Of a stretch of DNA of 64,000 nucleotides, positions 24,215-33,164 are shown piece after piece. Source of the stretch: Treponema sp. (GTDB taxonomy: Bacteria; Spirochaetota; Spirochaetia; Treponematales; Treponemataceae); the NCBI GenBank assembly GCA_017534445.1, contig JAFXWC010000071.1, positions 124,001 through 188,000 of the forward strand. Direction: 5' to 3'. The notes below the pieces were generated by a model. It searched no databases, had not been told where the DNA came from, and saw only the letters and a list, made by a program, of their open reading frames with translations. A program made the position numbers and the translations under genes. The stretch's first letter is position 1; every line of letters starts with the position of its first letter.

Positions 24215-25225
24215 ATGACGATAGAAACACAAAGACTAATATTAAGAAATTACACGCTGGATGATTTTGACGCCCTCTACGAAATAATGTCGGACGCAGA
24301 AACAATGCAGCACTACCCCGCTCCATTTGACCAGGCACGAACACGCGGTTGGATTGAATGGAATTTAGACAACTACAAAAAATACGGTTGGGGACTTTGG
24401 GCAGTAGTCCTAAAAGAAAGTGGAGAATTTATCGGCGACTGTGGAATCACCCTGCAAAATATAGACGGCGAAGAGCTTCCAGAAATTGGCTACCACATTA
24501 ACAAAAAATACTGGAGGCAGGGCTTTGCAAAGGAAGCTGCCCGAGCAGTCAGGGACTGGGTATTCGAAAACACAAAATACGATGCAATTTATTCCTACAT
24601 GAAATACACAAACATCGGTTCATACTCAACTGCAATTGCAAACGGAATGAAAAAAGTAAAGGAATATCCAGATCCAAAAAACGAAATATCCTATGCTTAT
24701 GCCATTACCCGGGAAGAATGGAATTCGCTTTTAAAATTTTCAAAAGCAAAAAAAGAAGATCTTGAAGAAATCTTCATGCTCTACAGAAATGCGATTGCAA
24801 AAATGGACGAACAGAAAATTCCCCAGTGGGACGAAATCTACCCGGACAAAAAAACTCTTTCTGATGACATAGAAAAAAATCAGATGTATGTTGGAAAAAA
24901 GAATGGAAAGATTGCCCTTTGCTTTGTGCTTAATGAAGAATGTGACGAAGAATACAAAAAGGCAAAATGGATTTGCCCCAATGCAAGGTTCTGCGTAATA
25001 CACAGGCTTTGCGTAAACCCAGACTTCCAGCACCAAGGACTCGCAAGCCAAGCAATGAATCATATAGAAGAATTTTGCAAGAAGGCAAAATATGATTCCA
25101 TCCGCCTGGACTGCTTTACCCAAAATCCCTATTCAAGAAAGCTCTACGACAAGAAACACTATGCCATCACAGGCTATGCTGACTGGCGCAAGGGCCGCTT
25201 TGAACTAAGAGAAAAAAAGCTATAG
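24215..25225 (+). CDS. Two-domain GNAT acetyltransferase
   Basis: This 336-residue protein has two GNAT domains. Residues 1 to about 167 are a RimJ/RimL-type domain (ETQRLILRNYTLDDF, loop NKKYWRQGFAKEAA). Residues about 168-336 form a second GNAT (loop NPDFQHQGLASQAM, RLDCFTQNPYSRKLY). The two loops are different, which argues for a fusion of unlike domains rather than a recent tandem copy. The start ATG 24215 is chosen because the GTG at 24206 lies inside the previous gene. No partner or substrate is evident. Confidence 0.85.
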   Translation: MTIETQRLILRNYTLDDFDALYEIMSDAETMQHYPAPFDQARTRGWIEWNLDNYKKYGWGLWAVVLKESGEFIGDCGITLQNIDGEELPEIGYHINKKYWRQGFAKEAARAVRDWVFENTKYDAIYSYMKYTNIGSYSTAIANGMKKVKEYPDPKNEISYAYAITREEWNSLLKFSKAKKEDLEEIFMLYRNAIAKMDEQKIPQWDEIYPDKKTLSDDIEKNQMYVGKKNGKIALCFVLNEECDEEYKKAKWICPNARFCVIHRLCVNPDFQHQGLASQAMNHIEEFCKKAKYDSIRLDCFTQNPYSRKLYDKKHYAITGYADWRKGRFELREKKL

Positions 25226-25231
25226 GTGTCC

Positions 25232-25855
25232 ATGAACGAAATTACTTACTGCAAAGAGAATGACGAGATTGAATGCATCCGCTACAAGAACTGGACAAAA
25301 TCCTATCCTCCGCATACGCATACCAGTCACCTTACGATTGGCTATGTTGAAGAGGGAAAACTTTGCATTGTTTTTGACGGCAAAGAAAAAATTTACGGGC
25401 CTGGCGACGAATTCAAAATTCCCCCGAACATTGTGCACGAACTAAAGCCTGCCAGCAAAGGCGGCTATTCCATGGTTGTAACCTGCATAAAAATAAAAGA
25501 TCAGGATAAAGAAAATTTTTCTTCCATTAGCGAAGCAAACCTTTCCGCACTTAGGGATTCCATTCTTGACCGTCCGGAAAACCTCTATCTTATAGAAGAG
25601 ATGGCCCACGATTCAAACATCAGCCCTTTTTACATGATCCGGCAATTCAAAAAGGCTTTCGGCCTTACTCCCCATCAGTTTCAAATTCAATGCAAGGTTA
25701 GAAAGGCACAAAAACTTTTGGAAAAAGAAAAAGACATCAGTGGGGTAACTTACGAGTCTGGCTTTTGCGACCAAAGTCACCTCAACCGATGCTTTCACAA
25801 AATAGTTGGACTTACCCCAAAGGATTATCAAAAATCAATTGAGGACGAAAACTAG
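25232..25855 (+). CDS. AraC family regulator, cupin sensor plus HTH
   Basis: This 207-residue protein has an N-terminal cupin (SYPPHTHTSHLTIGYVEEGK, then IPPNIVHELKP) and a C-terminal AraC DNA-binding domain with the two helix-turn-helix elements (LYLIEEMAHDSNISPFYMIRQFKKAFG and DISGVTYESGFCDQSHLNRCFHKIVG). It is short for the class because the linker is brief. The ATG at 25232 follows a weak AGGTG; GTG 25226 is possible. The stop overlaps the end of the cupin gene on the other strand by 4 bases, and it follows the double GNAT by 6 bases. Confidence 0.87.
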   Translation: MNEITYCKENDEIECIRYKNWTKSYPPHTHTSHLTIGYVEEGKLCIVFDGKEKIYGPGDEFKIPPNIVHELKPASKGGYSMVVTCIKIKDQDKENFSSISEANLSALRDSILDRPENLYLIEEMAHDSNISPFYMIRQFKKAFGLTPHQFQIQCKVRKAQKLLEKEKDISGVTYESGFCDQSHLNRCFHKIVGLTPKDYQKSIEDEN

Positions 25856-26241
25856 CACAGAGCAGGGAAAAACTTTGCAAACATAAAAAGCCCTTCTTCC
25901 CCGGCATTCACTTCATGAGGAACTTTTGCAGGCATGATGGAAATTGTTCCGCTCTCATAGGCAATCTCTTTTCCGTCATTTATGCAAATTCCCTTTCCAG
26001 AAATAACTTCGTGGGTTTCCAGCTGAGTTTCATGGATGTGATTTTTGATGCTCTTGTTTGGCGCAATTCTTACAAGATGAAAGCTGAACATTCCGCCGGT
26101 TTCACTCCCCTTGATGATATGCTTTAATTCAACACCTTCAAAGACAGGATGTTTTGACCATTCAATTTCATCAAAGGCAATTGTTTTTCCCGGAAGCTTA
26201 AGCATTCCGCAGTTGAATTTTTCAAAAACTTCATTTTTCAT
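25852..26241 (-). CDS. Small cupin-domain protein
   Basis: This 129-residue protein is a single cupin: NHIHETQLETHEVISGKG carries the first metal-binding motif (two His and a Glu), and MPAKVPHEVNAGEEG carries the second. The start is ATG 26241, since AAGGAGCG precedes it; longer reading up to 26373 covers a non-coding-looking leader. It lies tail to tail with the AraC gene. Function beyond metal or ligand binding is not evident. Confidence 0.8.
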   Translation of the reverse strand: MKNEVFEKFNCGMLKLPGKTIAFDEIEWSKHPVFEGVELKHIIKGSETGGMFSFHLVRIAPNKSIKNHIHETQLETHEVISGKGICINDGKEIAYESGTISIMPAKVPHEVNAGEEGLFMFAKFFPALC

Positions 26242-26384
26242 ACGACGCTCCTTTTTCCCGATTTTCTCAGGCTTTTCTTTTATTAAATACATGGTACAAA
26301 AGACAGCAAAAAAAATATTGGATAAAATTGCTCTTTTTAGTTTTTTCCGCAACCAAAAGTAACAAAAAAGCAAGTGGCAGTTGG

Positions 26385-26413
26385 TTATACAAAATGGGCT
26401 GATGTGCTATCAT
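26385..26413 (+). promoter_or_regulatory. Promoter of second XRE/DUF5680 gene
   Basis: TTATAC at 26385-26390 and TATCAT at 26408-26413 are 17 bases apart, matching the layout before the paralog at 8113. The flanks GCAG-TTGGTT and GCTATC are shared, so the duplication included the promoter. Confidence 0.6.
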
Positions 26414-26433
26414 GAACTTATCTGGAGGTAAAA

Positions 26434-27105
26434 ATGATTTTCTCTGAAAAACTTGTAGTATTAAGAAAGAATAAGGGAATGACGCAGGATGCCCTTGCAG
26501 AAAAACTGAACGTGTCCAGGCAGGCCGTAGCAAAATGGGAATCGGGACAGGCTTACCCGGACATTTCAAACCTGATACAAATCAGCGACCTTATGAATGT
26601 AACCGTGGACTACCTTGTGCGCGACGGTGAATGCATGATGAATATTGACTCGGGAAAAGGTGCAGACCTTAATGAGCTTATAGAATTCAGGCTAGAAGCC
26701 AACGTGAACACTTACGCCGCCTTTATGAACGAAGTGCAGTCCACCCGGCTTGACTCCCACGATTTCCGCTACCAAAACGGTGATTATGTTTACCACGACA
26801 CTTATGTCGGCGGTGAGCAGTTTGCGGGGGAAGAAGCTGTTTGGAAAGGAGGAAAATCTCTCTACGCCATGAATTACATGGGGCGCGTTCTTGGCAAGGA
26901 TTTTAGCGGAAACTTCCTAAAAGATGCCCTAAGGCACGCAGACAAAAAGATGCCCTACCGTGGGCCAGAATTCTATCAGGACGGAGAGTACCTTTATAAG
27001 AGCAGCGTTAACGGAAACTTTTCCTGGTTCCAGGGCTACGAAGAAATATTCTGCCGTGGAGAAAAAGTTTACGAATGCTACTTCCACGGCGGACTCACAA
27101 AATAA
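26434..27105 (+). CDS. XRE-type HTH regulator with DUF5680 domain (paralog of 8113-8784)
   Basis: This 223-residue protein has the same length and domain order as the one at 8113-8784: HTH (GMTQDALAEKLNVSRQAVAKWE) then DUF5680 with LDSHDFRYQNGDYVYHDTY. Most differences are in the linker near residues 80-90 (DSGKGADLNEL). The recognition helix is the same in both copies, so the two should bind the same or very similar operators. CTGGAGG precedes ATG 26434. The gene is monocistronic, ending just before the OhrR promoter. Confidence 0.9.
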   Translation: MIFSEKLVVLRKNKGMTQDALAEKLNVSRQAVAKWESGQAYPDISNLIQISDLMNVTVDYLVRDGECMMNIDSGKGADLNELIEFRLEANVNTYAAFMNEVQSTRLDSHDFRYQNGDYVYHDTYVGGEQFAGEEAVWKGGKSLYAMNYMGRVLGKDFSGNFLKDALRHADKKMPYRGPEFYQDGEYLYKSSVNGNFSWFQGYEEIFCRGEKVYECYFHGGLTK

Positions 27106-27116
27106 AAAAAAATATG

Positions 27117-27177
27117 TTGACAAATTATATTTGACCAGATATAATGTAGTAAAATACATACAAGGGGTCAAATATAA
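27117..27177 (+). promoter_or_regulatory. Consensus promoter with large dyad (OhrR operon)
   Basis: A perfect TTGACA at 27117-27122 and a perfect TATAAT at 27140-27145 are 17 bases apart. A 12-base inverted repeat, TTATATTTGACC at 27125-27136 and GGTCAAATATAA at 27166-27177, brackets the -10 and runs into the ATG. An inner ATGTA/TACAT pair (27144-27148, 27155-27159) has nearly the same centre. The left arm sits between the -35 and -10, so a repressor bound here would shut off a very strong promoter. Confidence 0.85.
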
Positions 27178-27617
27178 TGGCACAGGAATACGAACAGCTA
27201 CTGCTCAAAAACCAATTGTGTTTTCCGCTCTATGCCTGCGGACGCAAAATTGTAAACGCCTACACTCCATATTTAAAACCTCTGGGGCTAACCTATACGC
27301 AATACGTAGTGCTTATGGTCCTCTGGGAAAAAGAGAGCGTCAACGTAGGACAGCTAGGCTCAACACTTCACCTGGATGCAGGAACACTCACTCCCCTATT
27401 AAAGCGTTTTGAAAAGGACGGATACATTACAAGGGAACGCTCAAAAGAAGATGAGCGCATCACAGTCTTAAACATCACTGCAAAGGGAAATGCCCTCAAA
27501 AAAAAGTGCAAGGACATTCCTTCAAAGATAGCAAAAACAATCAAGTCTCTCAGCAAAGAAGATGCCACTAAACTCTACGAGCTGCTGTACAAATTTCTTG
27601 AAGAAAAAAACGAATAG
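27177..27617 (+). CDS. ohrR: OhrR-type MarR regulator, organic peroxide sensor
   Basis: This 146-residue MarR protein has Cys15 in KNQLCFPLYA, the same residue number as the peroxide-sensing Cys of Bacillus OhrR, with Tyr19 and Tyr29 also in the matching positions. Two further Cys (21 and 111) could form a disulfide with it. The winged helix is in LGSTLHLDAGTLTPLLKRFEKDGY, with EDER in the wing. Oxidation of Cys15 releases DNA. The start codon lies inside the right arm of the operator, so binding also covers the start. The next genes, flavodoxin and glutathione peroxidase, fit the regulon. Confidence 0.88.
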   Translation: MAQEYEQLLLKNQLCFPLYACGRKIVNAYTPYLKPLGLTYTQYVVLMVLWEKESVNVGQLGSTLHLDAGTLTPLLKRFEKDGYITRERSKEDERITVLNITAKGNALKKKCKDIPSKIAKTIKSLSKEDATKLYELLYKFLEEKNE

Positions 27618-27626
27618 GAGGTTAAA

Positions 27627-28034
27627 GTGAAATTCGCAGTTAGATTCTACACAAAGACGGGAAACACAAAAAAACTTGCAGAAGCTATTGCCCAAGAACT
27701 GGGTGTTGAGGCCTTGCCTTTAAGCGAGCCAGTAACAGAAGCCACGGACATTCTCTTCCTTGGAAATTCTTACTATGCTTTTGACATTGACCCGGAAGTA
27801 AAGGCATTCATAAAATCGCTGGACAAAAGCAAGGTTGGAAAAATCGTGAACTTTGGCTCAGCGGCAATGCTAAATTCAACCTACAAAAAGGTTAAGGCAG
27901 AAGCAAGCAAAGTTGGAATCCCTATGGACGAAAAGGAATTCCACTGCAAGGGAGAATTCAAATGGCTCCACAAAGGAAGGCCAAATGAAGATGACTTAAA
28001 AGCAATTGCCGAATTTGCAAGGCAATACAAATAG
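27627..28034 (+). CDS. Flavodoxin-like protein
   Basis: This 135-residue protein has the FMN phosphate-loop of flavodoxins (YTKTGNTKKLAEAIA, residues 8-22), followed by LFLGNSYYAFDIDPEVKAFI and the VNFGSAAMLNST stretch near the isoalloxazine ring. It probably carries electrons for a reductase or peroxidase. The start is GTG 27627 with AGGAGG in front. It sits between OhrR and glutathione peroxidase, 9 bases after the first, so it likely responds to peroxide. Confidence 0.87.
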   Translation: MKFAVRFYTKTGNTKKLAEAIAQELGVEALPLSEPVTEATDILFLGNSYYAFDIDPEVKAFIKSLDKSKVGKIVNFGSAAMLNSTYKKVKAEASKVGIPMDEKEFHCKGEFKWLHKGRPNEDDLKAIAEFARQYK

Positions 28035-28042
28035 GAGGAAAA

Positions 28043-28582
28043 ATGATTTACGATTACGAATTGACTACAGGAAAGGGTCAAACAGTTAAACTTTCCCAGT
28101 ACAAAGGCAAGGTTATCCTTATTGTTAACACAGCAACAGGATGCGGCTTTACACCACAATACGCGCCAATAGAAAAGCTCTACAAGGACTATCACGAAAA
28201 GGGACTTGAAATTCTGGACATTCCATGCAACCAGTTTGGAGGACAGGCACCAGGTACCAATGATGAAATCCACGAGTTTTGTTCTATTCATTACAACACA
28301 ACTTTTGAGCAGATGAAAAAATCAGACGTAAACGGAGCAAACGAACTCCCCCTTTACACTTACCTAAAGTCACAAAAGGGTTTTGAAGGTTTTGATGAAC
28401 ACCAGTACAAGCCCCTGCTTGAAAAAATGTTTTCCGAAGCAGATCCTGACTGGGCAAAAAAGCCGGACATCAAATGGAACTTTACAAAGTTCATAGTTGA
28501 CCGTTCCGGGAATGTTGTTGCAAGGTTTGAGCCAACGGCAGACATCAGCAAAGTTGAGGAATGCATCAAATCATTGCTGTAA
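28043..28582 (+). CDS. Glutathione peroxidase-family thiol peroxidase
   Basis: This 179-residue protein has the peroxidase active site NTATGCGFTPQY with the catalytic Cys34 (codon TGC, not a selenocysteine TGA), the IPCNQFGGQ motif with its Gln and second Cys, and KWNFTKFIVDRSG with the conserved Trp and Asn. Bacterial forms usually take electrons from thioredoxin and reduce lipid or organic hydroperoxides. It is the last gene of the OhrR operon (GGAGG, ATG 28043) and ends 7 bases from the convergent ABC exporter gene. Confidence 0.93.
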   Translation: MIYDYELTTGKGQTVKLSQYKGKVILIVNTATGCGFTPQYAPIEKLYKDYHEKGLEILDIPCNQFGGQAPGTNDEIHEFCSIHYNTTFEQMKKSDVNGANELPLYTYLKSQKGFEGFDEHQYKPLLEKMFSEADPDWAKKPDIKWNFTKFIVDRSGNVVARFEPTADISKVEECIKSLL

Positions 28583-28589
28583 AAAAGGA

Positions 28590-30323
28590 CTAGACACTTT
28601 GGTTCTTCCACAGGGATGCATATTTTCCTCCCAAAGAAATAAGCTCCTGGTGGCTTCCACATTCAGTGATGTTCTTACCTTCAACCACCGCAATCTTGTC
28701 GGCATTTTTTATTGTGGAAAGCCTGTGCGCAATCACAAGTGTTGTCCTTCCCTTTGAAAGCTCATCAAAAGCGTTTTGGATTTTAATCTCTGTAGCCGAA
28801 TCCAAGGCGCTTGTAGCTTCGTCAAGAATCAGAATTGGAGGATTCTTTAGGAAGCAGCGGGCAATTGAAATTCTTTGCTTCTGACCGCCAGAAAGCTTTA
28901 GCCCCCGCTCTCCCACAAGGCTATTGTAACCTTCGGGCATTTTCATTATGCCTTCGTGAATCTCCGCGCGTTTTGCAGCAGTAATTATTTCATCATCAGT
29001 GGCATTGGGTTTTCCGTAAGCAATATTTTCTTTTATTGTCCCTGCAAACAAAAACACATCCTGTTGGACAAGGCCAATCTGCCTGCGCAAATTTTCAAGC
29101 TTTATTCTTTTTAGATCAATTCCGTCAAGAGAAATAGAACCGCCCGTAACTTCGTAAAAGCGGGGAATCAAGTTGCAAATGGTAGTCTTGCCGCCACCGC
29201 TTTCGCCAACAAAGGCAAAATGTTCACCAGCCTTTATTTCCAGATTGATGTTTTCCAGGACACTTGTTTTTTCATTGTAAGAAAAGCATACGTTCTTAAA
29301 GCTTATGTTTCCCCTGGCACTCAAAAGTTCCACAGCATCATCAGCCTCTTTTATGGAAGTGTCTGTCCTCATGATTTCCAGGAAGCGGTTAAAGCCAGCC
29401 ATTCCGGTAGAAAATTGCTCAACGTTAAAATTAACAAGTTTTCTTACTGGATTTGTAAAAGTTGCAACAAAGAGATTTGCAGCAATCAAATCGGGAAGAG
29501 TCATTTTTTTCTGCATAATAAAATATCCGCCCAGTGCAACTACCAAAAGCGAAAGCAGAGCCATAAAAAAATCTACGTTTGCATGAAAAGTAGACATTAC
29601 CTTGTAAAAGTCTTTTTTGCTTTCCTTATAAGTTATATTGCTTTGGGCAAATTTTTCCACTTCAAGTGATTCCGCCGTAAAGCCCTGCGTAACACGAATT
29701 CCCGTAAGCGAATTTTCCAAGGCTCCATTTATGACTGCGGTTTTGTCTTTTACAAGCCTTGAACTTTCCGAAAGCTTTTTTCTGTTTCTAATAGCAATAA
29801 AAATAACAAGGGGCAAAAAGGCAAAGACAACAATTGCCAGTTCCCAGCGGATTCTAAGAAGAATGAAAAAGCTTCCCAAAAGGGTAAGCAAAGAAGTCAT
29901 TATGTCTTCCGGGCCGTGATGGGCAAGTTCGGTAACTTCAAAAAGATCGGTTGTAACCCGGCTCATCAGGTGGCCGGTAAGATGGGTGTCAAAAAAAGAA
30001 AAGCTCTGCTCCTCAAGCTTGGCAAAAATATCGCGGCGCATGTCAGTCTCAACCTCAACGCCAAAAAAGTGCCCCCAGTAATTTACAAACCAAACGCAAA
30101 CCCAGCGTATGCAATATACAGCAAGCATAAAGGCTATCATGCAAAAGAAAAGCCTCATGGCGCCCTTAGGGATGAGAGTATTTAAAAGATGCCTTGTTAC
30201 GAAGGGGAAGGAGACATCGATTACGGCAATAAAAAAAGCACATATCATGTCGGCAACAAAAAGATCCAGGTGTGGTCTGTAATAGCTAAAAAAAACCTTA
30301 AGTGGCTTGTCATTGTAATTCAT
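28590..30323 (-). CDS. ABC exporter, fused membrane and ATPase domains
   Basis: This 577-residue half-transporter has an N-terminal six-helix membrane domain (residues about 1-310) and an ATPase with Walker A GESGGGKTT, Q-loop VQQDVF, signature LSGGQKQR, Walker B ILILDEATSALD and H-loop VIAHR. It likely works as a homodimer that exports drugs or lipids. No ribosome site precedes ATG 30323, while TATATT lies exactly 6 bases before it, so its mRNA may be leaderless. Part of a second copy is the remnant at 22312-22537. Confidence 0.92.
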   Translation of the reverse strand: MNYNDKPLKVFFSYYRPHLDLFVADMICAFFIAVIDVSFPFVTRHLLNTLIPKGAMRLFFCMIAFMLAVYCIRWVCVWFVNYWGHFFGVEVETDMRRDIFAKLEEQSFSFFDTHLTGHLMSRVTTDLFEVTELAHHGPEDIMTSLLTLLGSFFILLRIRWELAIVVFAFLPLVIFIAIRNRKKLSESSRLVKDKTAVINGALENSLTGIRVTQGFTAESLEVEKFAQSNITYKESKKDFYKVMSTFHANVDFFMALLSLLVVALGGYFIMQKKMTLPDLIAANLFVATFTNPVRKLVNFNVEQFSTGMAGFNRFLEIMRTDTSIKEADDAVELLSARGNISFKNVCFSYNEKTSVLENINLEIKAGEHFAFVGESGGGKTTICNLIPRFYEVTGGSISLDGIDLKRIKLENLRRQIGLVQQDVFLFAGTIKENIAYGKPNATDDEIITAAKRAEIHEGIMKMPEGYNSLVGERGLKLSGGQKQRISIARCFLKNPPILILDEATSALDSATEIKIQNAFDELSKGRTTLVIAHRLSTIKNADKIAVVEGKNITECGSHQELISLGGKYASLWKNQSV

Positions 30324-30371
30324 TATTCAAATATATCAAACTTTTTTTTCAAAAACTACCCTTTTTTGTAG

Positions 30372-30399
30372 TTGCTTTTCCAGAATGTTATAGTACAAT
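30372..30399 (+). promoter_or_regulatory. Promoter of the chemotaxis receptor gene
   Basis: TTGCTT at 30372-30377 and TACAAT at 30394-30399 are 16 bases apart, giving a transcript with a leader of about 35 bases. An inverted repeat (AACTAC at 30354-30359, GTAGTT at 30368-30373) touches the -35 and lies between this gene and the divergent ABC exporter. Confidence 0.5.
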
Positions 30400-30439
30400 A
30401 GAAACATGTAGCCTTAATTTGCAAAAATGGAGACAAAAT

Positions 30440-32518
30440 ATGAGAATTCGCCGCCAACTCATGCTAAGCCAAGCAGCCCTCACGCTCTTTGCAATACTTG
30501 TACTGATTATTCCTATTTTTATTTCCCATAAGGCATCCCTCAAAAAACAGATAAGCGAAGTCACCGAGCTGCAAGTCGAAAACGTAAACGGACAGATAGC
30601 GAATTTTCTTGAAAAACCCCAGAGAACAATAGAAACCGTCATATCCTACATGGAAAATTTGGATGAATATTCAAGGGAACCTGTGGAAGAATTCCTTATT
30701 GCACAGGCAGCAGGCATCCCCGAATACTCCATGATTTATGTCTCCAGCGCAACCCCAACTTGCAAGGGAGGATTCACCTACACAAACATACACTGGATAG
30801 CGCCATCCGATTTTGATGAATCCAGCCGCTCCTGGTACATAAACGCAAAGAACAACATGGGCAGGACAGTATTTTCAAACCCCTACATAGACGAGCAGTC
30901 AAAAGGCATAGTCGTAACCCTTTCAAGAACCTTCAAGAACAAGAAGGGAGAATTTGCAGGACTTGTTGGCGTTGACCTTATTTTGGATGAAGTCGTATCA
31001 CTTGTAGAGGGAGTACAGCTTACGCTAAGCGGACAGGCATTCATGGTAGATGAAAACGGAGTATACGTTACCAATCCCGACACTGCAAAAGTTGCAAAGG
31101 ACAATTTCTATACTGAATACGGATTTTCAGACCTGGCAGCAGAAATACCGGACAACGCACCATACCTGAATCTAAAAAATTCCGACCAGTACTTTGCCGC
31201 AAGAAAAATGCCCAACCTTTGCGGGTGGACCTTGGTAACAATTGGCCCCCTCAAGGAACTCTACACAGAAATCAACCACAACATGAACATGCTAATCCTA
31301 CTTTCACTCGGAGTTCTTGTGGTAGCCCTGGCGAGCTCCTTCTTTGTTGCAATAAGAATTTCCCATCCGCTAAAGAAAATTGCCACTGCCATGACAGAAA
31401 TTTCAAGCGGAAACGCAGACCTGTCCAACCGCCTAGACTACAACATGAATGATGAGATAGGTGAAATCTCCAACGGATTCAACCGCTTTACCGAAAAGCT
31501 AAGAGACATAATGGTTGAGCTAAAAAGATCCAAGGACGTGCTTTCTATTGCGGGAGAAGATCTTGGAGCAAGCACGGAAGATACCTCCAATGCCATAGGA
31601 CAAATTCTAAACGACATCTCAAGCGTAACGTCACAAATTGTAAACCAGGGAAATGGCGTTGAAGAAACAGCGGGAGCCGTAAACCAAATTGCCTCCAACA
31701 TAAAGTCCCTGGAAAAAATGATAGAAGGACAGGCAGCAGGAGTTTCAGAAGCCAGTGCCGCCGTAGAAGAGATGATTGGAAACATAACATCTGTAACGTC
31801 AAGCGTGGAAAAAATGGCCCAATCATTCGAGTCCCTTCAAAAAGACACACAGACAGGTGCGGAAAAGCAACAGGCCGTAAACGACCGCATCACCCAGATT
31901 GAAACCCAGTCCCAGCTATTGCAGGAAGCAAACTCAGCAATTTCAGCCATAGCAGAACAGACGAACCTTCTTGCCATGAATGCCGCAATCGAAGCAGCCC
32001 ATGCAGGAGAAGCAGGAAAGGGATTCAGCGTTGTTGCAGATGAAATCCGAAAGCTTAGCGAAACCTCAAGTGAGCAGTCAAAGACTATCGGAAATCAGCT
32101 CATAAACATACAGGAATCAATAGAAGAAGTCGTAGCCGCATCCCTTGAATCAAGCGATGCATTCAACTCCGTATCGTCAAAAATCAAGGAGACGGATCAG
32201 CTGGTACGCCAAATAAAGTCAGCAATGGAAGAACAAAAGATTGGCTCCAAGCAGATAATCGAATCCCTTCACGACATGAACGACACGACAAGTGAAGTAA
32301 AAAGTTCATCTGCCGAAATGCGCGACGGAAACCAGATGATTCTCCAGGCCGTACACCAATTGCAGGAATCATCCGTAAACATGAACCGCAGCATGGACAA
32401 CATGGCAAACGGTGCACGCAAAATAAACGAAACTGGAAGCGAACTCGTAACCATCTCGTCTAAGCTAAAAAATGCAATCGACGGAATAGGCGACCAGATA
32501 AACCAGTTCCAGGTGTAA
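30440..32518 (+). CDS. Methyl-accepting chemotaxis receptor
   Basis: This 692-residue protein has a membrane segment near residues 8-30, a periplasmic double-Cache type sensor of about 250 residues (including [20 protein letters not shown] and [12 protein letters not shown]), a second membrane segment ([20 protein letters not shown]), a HAMP domain ([19 protein letters not shown]) and a signalling domain with the conserved hairpin tip [34 protein letters not shown] in residues about 510-545. It relays a ligand signal to CheA. The start ATG 30440 follows GGAGA. It is transcribed alone. Confidence 0.95.
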   Translation: MRIRRQLMLSQAALTLFAILVLIIPIFISHKASLKKQISEVTELQVENVNGQIANFLEKPQRTIETVISYMENLDEYSREPVEEFLIAQAAGIPEYSMIYVSSATPTCKGGFTYTNIHWIAPSDFDESSRSWYINAKNNMGRTVFSNPYIDEQSKGIVVTLSRTFKNKKGEFAGLVGVDLILDEVVSLVEGVQLTLSGQAFMVDENGVYVTNPDTAKVAKDNFYTEYGFSDLAAEIPDNAPYLNLKNSDQYFAARKMPNLCGWTLVTIGPLKELYTEINHNMNMLILLSLGVLVVALASSFFVAIRISHPLKKIATAMTEISSGNADLSNRLDYNMNDEIGEISNGFNRFTEKLRDIMVELKRSKDVLSIAGEDLGASTEDTSNAIGQILNDISSVTSQIVNQGNGVEETAGAVNQIASNIKSLEKMIEGQAAGVSEASAAVEEMIGNITSVTSSVEKMAQSFESLQKDTQTGAEKQQAVNDRITQIETQSQLLQEANSAISAIAEQTNLLAMNAAIEAAHAGEAGKGFSVVADEIRKLSETSSEQSKTIGNQLINIQESIEEVVAASLESSDAFNSVSSKIKETDQLVRQIKSAMEEQKIGSKQIIESLHDMNDTTSEVKSSSAEMRDGNQMILQAVHQLQESSVNMNRSMDNMANGARKINETGSELVTISSKLKNAIDGIGDQINQFQV

Positions 32519-32547
32519 GAAAGGAAATTGCAAGCATCCCGATTTTC

Positions 32548-33042
32548 TTACGACATGTAGTCCTTTAGGCTTTTTACCTCGCAGCCTTTTTTCTCATAGT
32601 AAGAAAGCATTTTATCCAGCTTCTTAAGATTGTAACTTGTAATGCAATCAGAAATAACATGAACAGCATAAGCAGATTTTTTCATGTTAACGCAAGTGGC
32701 CTTTACGCAGGCTGTGGCATCTCCCCCGGCTACATAAAATTCTTTTATGTCTTTATCTTTAACGAATGCGGCAAAGTCTTTGCTTGTAAGGGCATTACCC
32801 TTTTCTTTTACAAAAATATTATCCGAAATGATTTTCATTTCCGGGACAAGTTCTGCACCTTTTGTTCCGGCTATAAAGGCTCGTATGAAGGGAATCTTGT
32901 TGTGGTGCTTAATATACACAACCTGCATTCCTTCTGCCTTAGCCCAATCTATTGCTGTGTTAACATTGGCAATTATATCCTTGTAGTGCTTTGTTATGTC
33001 GTTTTGCAAGTCTATGACTACAAGGGCTTTTTTGCTTTCCAT
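32548..33042 (-). CDS. Isochorismatase-family cysteine hydrolase
   Basis: This 164-residue protein has the catalytic Asp in VVIDLQND, a Lys in KEKGNAL and the Cys in AGGDATACV (the family triad Asp-Lys-Cys). It is related to nicotinamidases and other amide hydrolases; the substrate is not clear. CTTAAGGAGAATG precedes ATG 33042. It is convergent with the chemotaxis receptor and is transcribed alone. Confidence 0.85.
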   Translation of the reverse strand: MESKKALVVIDLQNDITKHYKDIIANVNTAIDWAKAEGMQVVYIKHHNKIPFIRAFIAGTKGAELVPEMKIISDNIFVKEKGNALTSKDFAAFVKDKDIKEFYVAGGDATACVKATCVNMKKSAYAVHVISDCITSYNLKKLDKMLSYYEKKGCEVKSLKDYMS

Positions 33043-33164
33043 ACATTCTCCTTAAGTTTTTTTTAGAATACTCTAAATATAAAAAAGATGAAAGCCTTTT
33101 ATAAAGAAGGATTTTTAAAGAAGCAAACCCAAAGCCCTTATATGCTTCGAGTTTGCCCTCTTTT

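Noticed and set aside
28043-28582. Selenocysteine glutathione peroxidase
   Set aside because: The catalytic codon is TGC (Cys), not TGA, so no selenocysteine is involved.
33123-33156. Intrinsic terminator after the MFS gene
   Set aside because: GCAAAC/GTTTGC can pair over only 6 bases with a 22-base loop, and the T run is on the wrong side for a clear call on the minus strand.
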